From Streptomyces indicus (GTDB lineage: Bacteria > Actinomycetota > Actinomycetes > Streptomycetales > Streptomycetaceae): a stretch of DNA of 64,000 bases. The notes beneath the pieces were generated by a model. It saw nothing but the letters and a program-made list of their open reading frames with translations. It searched no databases and had not been told where the DNA came from. The position numbers were made by a program, and so were the translations under genes. Positions 62,193 to 64,000 of this stretch are shown piece by piece. The stretch spans positions 1-64,000 of the forward strand of contig NZ_FNFF01000021.1 of assembly GCF_900100315.1 (NCBI RefSeq), read 5' to 3'. The first letter of the stretch is position 1; every line of letters starts with the position of its first letter.

Positions 62193-63779
62193 CTACTTCC
62201 CGCACACCACCTGGTCCCCGGTCACCACACCGAACTCGCCCTGGTTGATGTCCGTGGCCCGGACCGGCCGCACCTGCTCGTAGTCGGGCCCCGCCGTCAC
62301 CTTCAGCGTCCCGCCCTGCCCCTTGACCGCCTTCAGCTCGCAGCCGGGCAGCGCGGTGGCCAGCGAGCGGGCCGAGCGGTCCCAGCGCGGGTCGTACTCG
62401 ACGAGGGTCCGCTTGACCGGTGCGGCGTCGAGCGGGGCGCCCGTCGTACGGAAGCCCGTCTTGCGCAGGGCCTTGTCCACCCGGGCGCCGAGGCCGGAGA
62501 CGTCCGTGCCGTTGGCGACCTGGACGCGGATCTGCTGCGGGGCCACATCCACCAGCGTCACCTTGCGCTTCTTGCGCAGCGGCGCGAGCGGCCGGTCCTC
62601 GCGCAGGGCCTCGAAGAGCTTCTCCGAGCGCTCCGGGTCCCACTTCAGGGTCGAGCCGATGCCCTTCACCATGTAGCCCATCTCGCCGATCGGCACGGAG
62701 GTGAACTCGGAGGACGCCGGGGTGAACCCGCGCATCGCCCGGCCGAGGTCCAGCATCTCGTCGGTGCCGAAGGACTGGTCGGCGCGCACCGAGCCGAGGA
62801 TGGTCCGGGTCACGTCGCGGAACTTCACCGGGTTCAGGAGCACCCCGGACGAGGTGGCCTTCGCGATGACGGCCGCGAGGAAGCGCTGCTGGCGCTGCAT
62901 CCGGCCGAGGTCGGCCGCGCCGTCGATATGGCGCGAGCGCACGTACTGAAGGGCCTCGCCGCCGCTGAGGTGGTGCCGGCCCGCGGCCAGGTCGAGCCCG
63001 GTGTACGAGTCCTTCATCGGGGTCGTGGTGCAGATCTCCACCCCGCCGAGCACGTCCACCGTCTTCATGAAGCTGGTGAAGTCGACCTCCAGATAGTGGT
63101 CGATCTTGACCTTGGTCATGTGTTCCACGGTGCGCACCGTCAGGTTCGGGCCGCCCTCCGCGTACGCCGCGTTCAGCTTGATCGGGTGCGCCTTGTGCTT
63201 CTCGCCGCTGTTGCGGTCGGTGTGCGCGGGCGCCTCCGCGTAGGAGTCGCGCGGCAGGCTCACGATGCTGGCCCGGTCACCGTCGGCGGAGATGTGCACG
63301 ATCATGATCGTGTCGGTGCAGTGGCAGGGTGCACCGCCCAGGCGGTACTTGCGGCGCTCCTGCTCGGTGATCTTGTCGCGGCCGTCGGTGCCGACCAGGA
63401 GCACGTTCATGCCGTCGCCCCCGGAGGGACGGTTCTTCATGTCCTTGAAGGGGTCGACCCGGTCGATCCCGGTGTCCAGGCTGGTGACCACCGCATGCCC
63501 GACCCCCGCCGCGGCGAGCACCGCCACCGAGAACGTCGTCGCCATCCGCATGGCCCAGCGGGGCCGGGTCCTGGGACGTCTGCGCCGCCCCGCCGCCTGT
63601 CGTGTCGAGGTCCGTACGGGCTGCCGTGGCCCTTGCCGGGGAGGGCGGGCGGGGCTGGGCGGCACGGGCACAGGGGACACCTCCGCGAGCTGTACTTTTT
63701 TACGACGTGGGCGCAGGGACCGTGCAACCGTAGGCCCATACGAAATGCGGCCCGGGGAGGCCACCCGGGGGCCGCGCAC
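62193..63779 (-). CDS. LytR-CpsA-Psr family protein with a LytR_C domain
   Basis: This about 528-residue protein has a Pro/Arg-rich cytoplasmic N-terminus, one membrane helix (MATTFSVAVLAAAGVGHAVV), an LCP domain (MNVLLVGTDGRDKI, TIMIVHISADGDRASIVSLP, NAAYAEGGPNLTVRTVEHMT, GEALQYVRSRHIDGAADLGR) and a C-terminal LytR_C domain (IRVQVANGTDVSGLGARVDK). GTG 63779 with GGGGGA upstream is chosen; several later GTGs are possible. It is divergent from the glycosyltransferase gene with only 33 bp between starts. It presumably ligates a wall glycopolymer. Confidence 0.9.
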   Translation of the reverse strand: MRGPRVASPGRISYGPTVARSLRPRRKKVQLAEVSPVPVPPSPARPPRQGPRQPVRTSTRQAAGRRRRPRTRPRWAMRMATTFSVAVLAAAGVGHAVVTSLDTGIDRVDPFKDMKNRPSGGDGMNVLLVGTDGRDKITEQERRKYRLGGAPCHCTDTIMIVHISADGDRASIVSLPRDSYAEAPAHTDRNSGEKHKAHPIKLNAAYAEGGPNLTVRTVEHMTKVKIDHYLEVDFTSFMKTVDVLGGVEICTTTPMKDSYTGLDLAAGRHHLSGGEALQYVRSRHIDGAADLGRMQRQQRFLAAVIAKATSSGVLLNPVKFRDVTRTILGSVRADQSFGTDEMLDLGRAMRGFTPASSEFTSVPIGEMGYMVKGIGSTLKWDPERSEKLFEALREDRPLAPLRKKRKVTLVDVAPQQIRVQVANGTDVSGLGARVDKALRKTGFRTTGAPLDAAPVKRTLVEYDPRWDRSARSLATALPGCELKAVKGQGGTLKVTAGPDYEQVRPVRATDINQGEFGVVTGDQVVCGK

Positions 63780-63812
63780 CCGTGTCCCCCATTCGCGGTA
63801 ACGTGACGGGTG

Positions 63813-64000
63813 ATGAGCGAGAATCCCCAGACGAGTACAGCGCAGCCGACGGCCGTGTCCGTGATCATGCCGGTCCTCAACGAGGAGCGTCATCTGCGCG
63901 GCGCCGTCCACGCGATCCTCCAGCAGGAGTACGCGGGCGAGATGGAGGTGGTGATCGCGCTCGGGCCGTCCACGGACCGCACCGACGAGATCGCCGCGGA
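63813..64000 (+). CDS. Glycosyltransferase family 2, N-terminal part, cut by the window edge
   Basis: The first 62 residues (VSVIMPVLNEERHLRGAVHA; GEMEVVIALGPSTDRTDEIA) show the GT-A nucleotide-binding start of a GT2 enzyme. ATG 63813 follows an in-frame GTG at 63810. It is divergent from an LCP gene, suggesting a role in wall glycan or secondary polymer synthesis. The remainder lies outside the window. Confidence 0.85.
   Translation, partial: MSENPQTSTAQPTAVSVIMPVLNEERHLRGAVHAILQQEYAGEMEVVIALGPSTDRTDEIAA

Overview
The window is chromosomal DNA of a streptomycete. GC is very high with strong G/C third-position bias, GTG and even TTG starts are common, and many genes are Streptomyces core families: two-component and SigB-type sigma regulators, sortase-sorted surface proteins, LytR-CpsA-Psr enzymes, and a histidine-utilisation cluster with a formimidoylglutamate deiminase. 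It also holds a tRNA-Leu with anticodon UAA, recognisable as bldA, the tRNA that reads the rare UUA codon in Streptomyces. From memory, the order from about 11 kb onward resembles the S. coelicolor region from the SCO3110/3111 ABC genes through cbs, hut, sigI, purEK and ugd; I could not check this.

Region 1 (1-10.4 kb) is accessory DNA next to bldA. A MarR gene is followed by the tail of a TetR gene, an integrase C-terminal remnant and a 150-bp sequence that ends in a copy of the 3' half of bldA. A diverged copy of the same 150 bp abuts the intact bldA at 10.33 kb. The 9.2 kb between them look like an element integrated in bldA. They carry a small secreted protein with a duplicated four-cysteine unit, a poly-gamma-glutamate-synthase-like pair (PgsC and PgsB) translationally coupled to a membrane protein with two Cache-like/HAMP modules, a divergent 1020-residue LAXTG surface protein, and gene debris.

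Region 2 (10.9-31.4 kb) is mostly core: a MacB/FtsX-type ABC pair, a cyclopropane-fatty-acid synthase family enzyme, a YeiH-type permease, a GPP34 protein, the 24-residue ribosomal protein bL37, a Bax-inhibitor-1 homologue, thiolase, SGNH hydrolase, cystathionine beta-synthase, an RpiR regulator, an amino acid permease and a fold-III decarboxylase.

Region 3 (31.4-41.3 kb) holds the hut genes (hutU, an M20 amidohydrolase, hutF, hutI), a membrane protein joining a sigma-like domain, a zinc anti-sigma motif and a ricin-type lectin (its gene contains the only in-frame TTA codon I found), and a SigB-family sigma factor with divergent antagonist and anti-sigma genes.

Region 4 (41.6-46.0 kb) is a four-gene surface cluster with LPQTG and LAETG sorting signals flanking two membrane-anchored secreted proteins.

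Region 5 (46-64 kb) contains an alpha/beta hydrolase, a POT peptide transporter, a two-component system, a DHFR/RibD-like protein, a GtrA protein, purK-purE, an M19 dipeptidase followed by a paralogue that has lost nearly all catalytic residues, UDP-glucose dehydrogenase, acyl-CoA dehydrogenase, two LCP proteins flanking a thioesterase, and the start of a glycosyltransferase.
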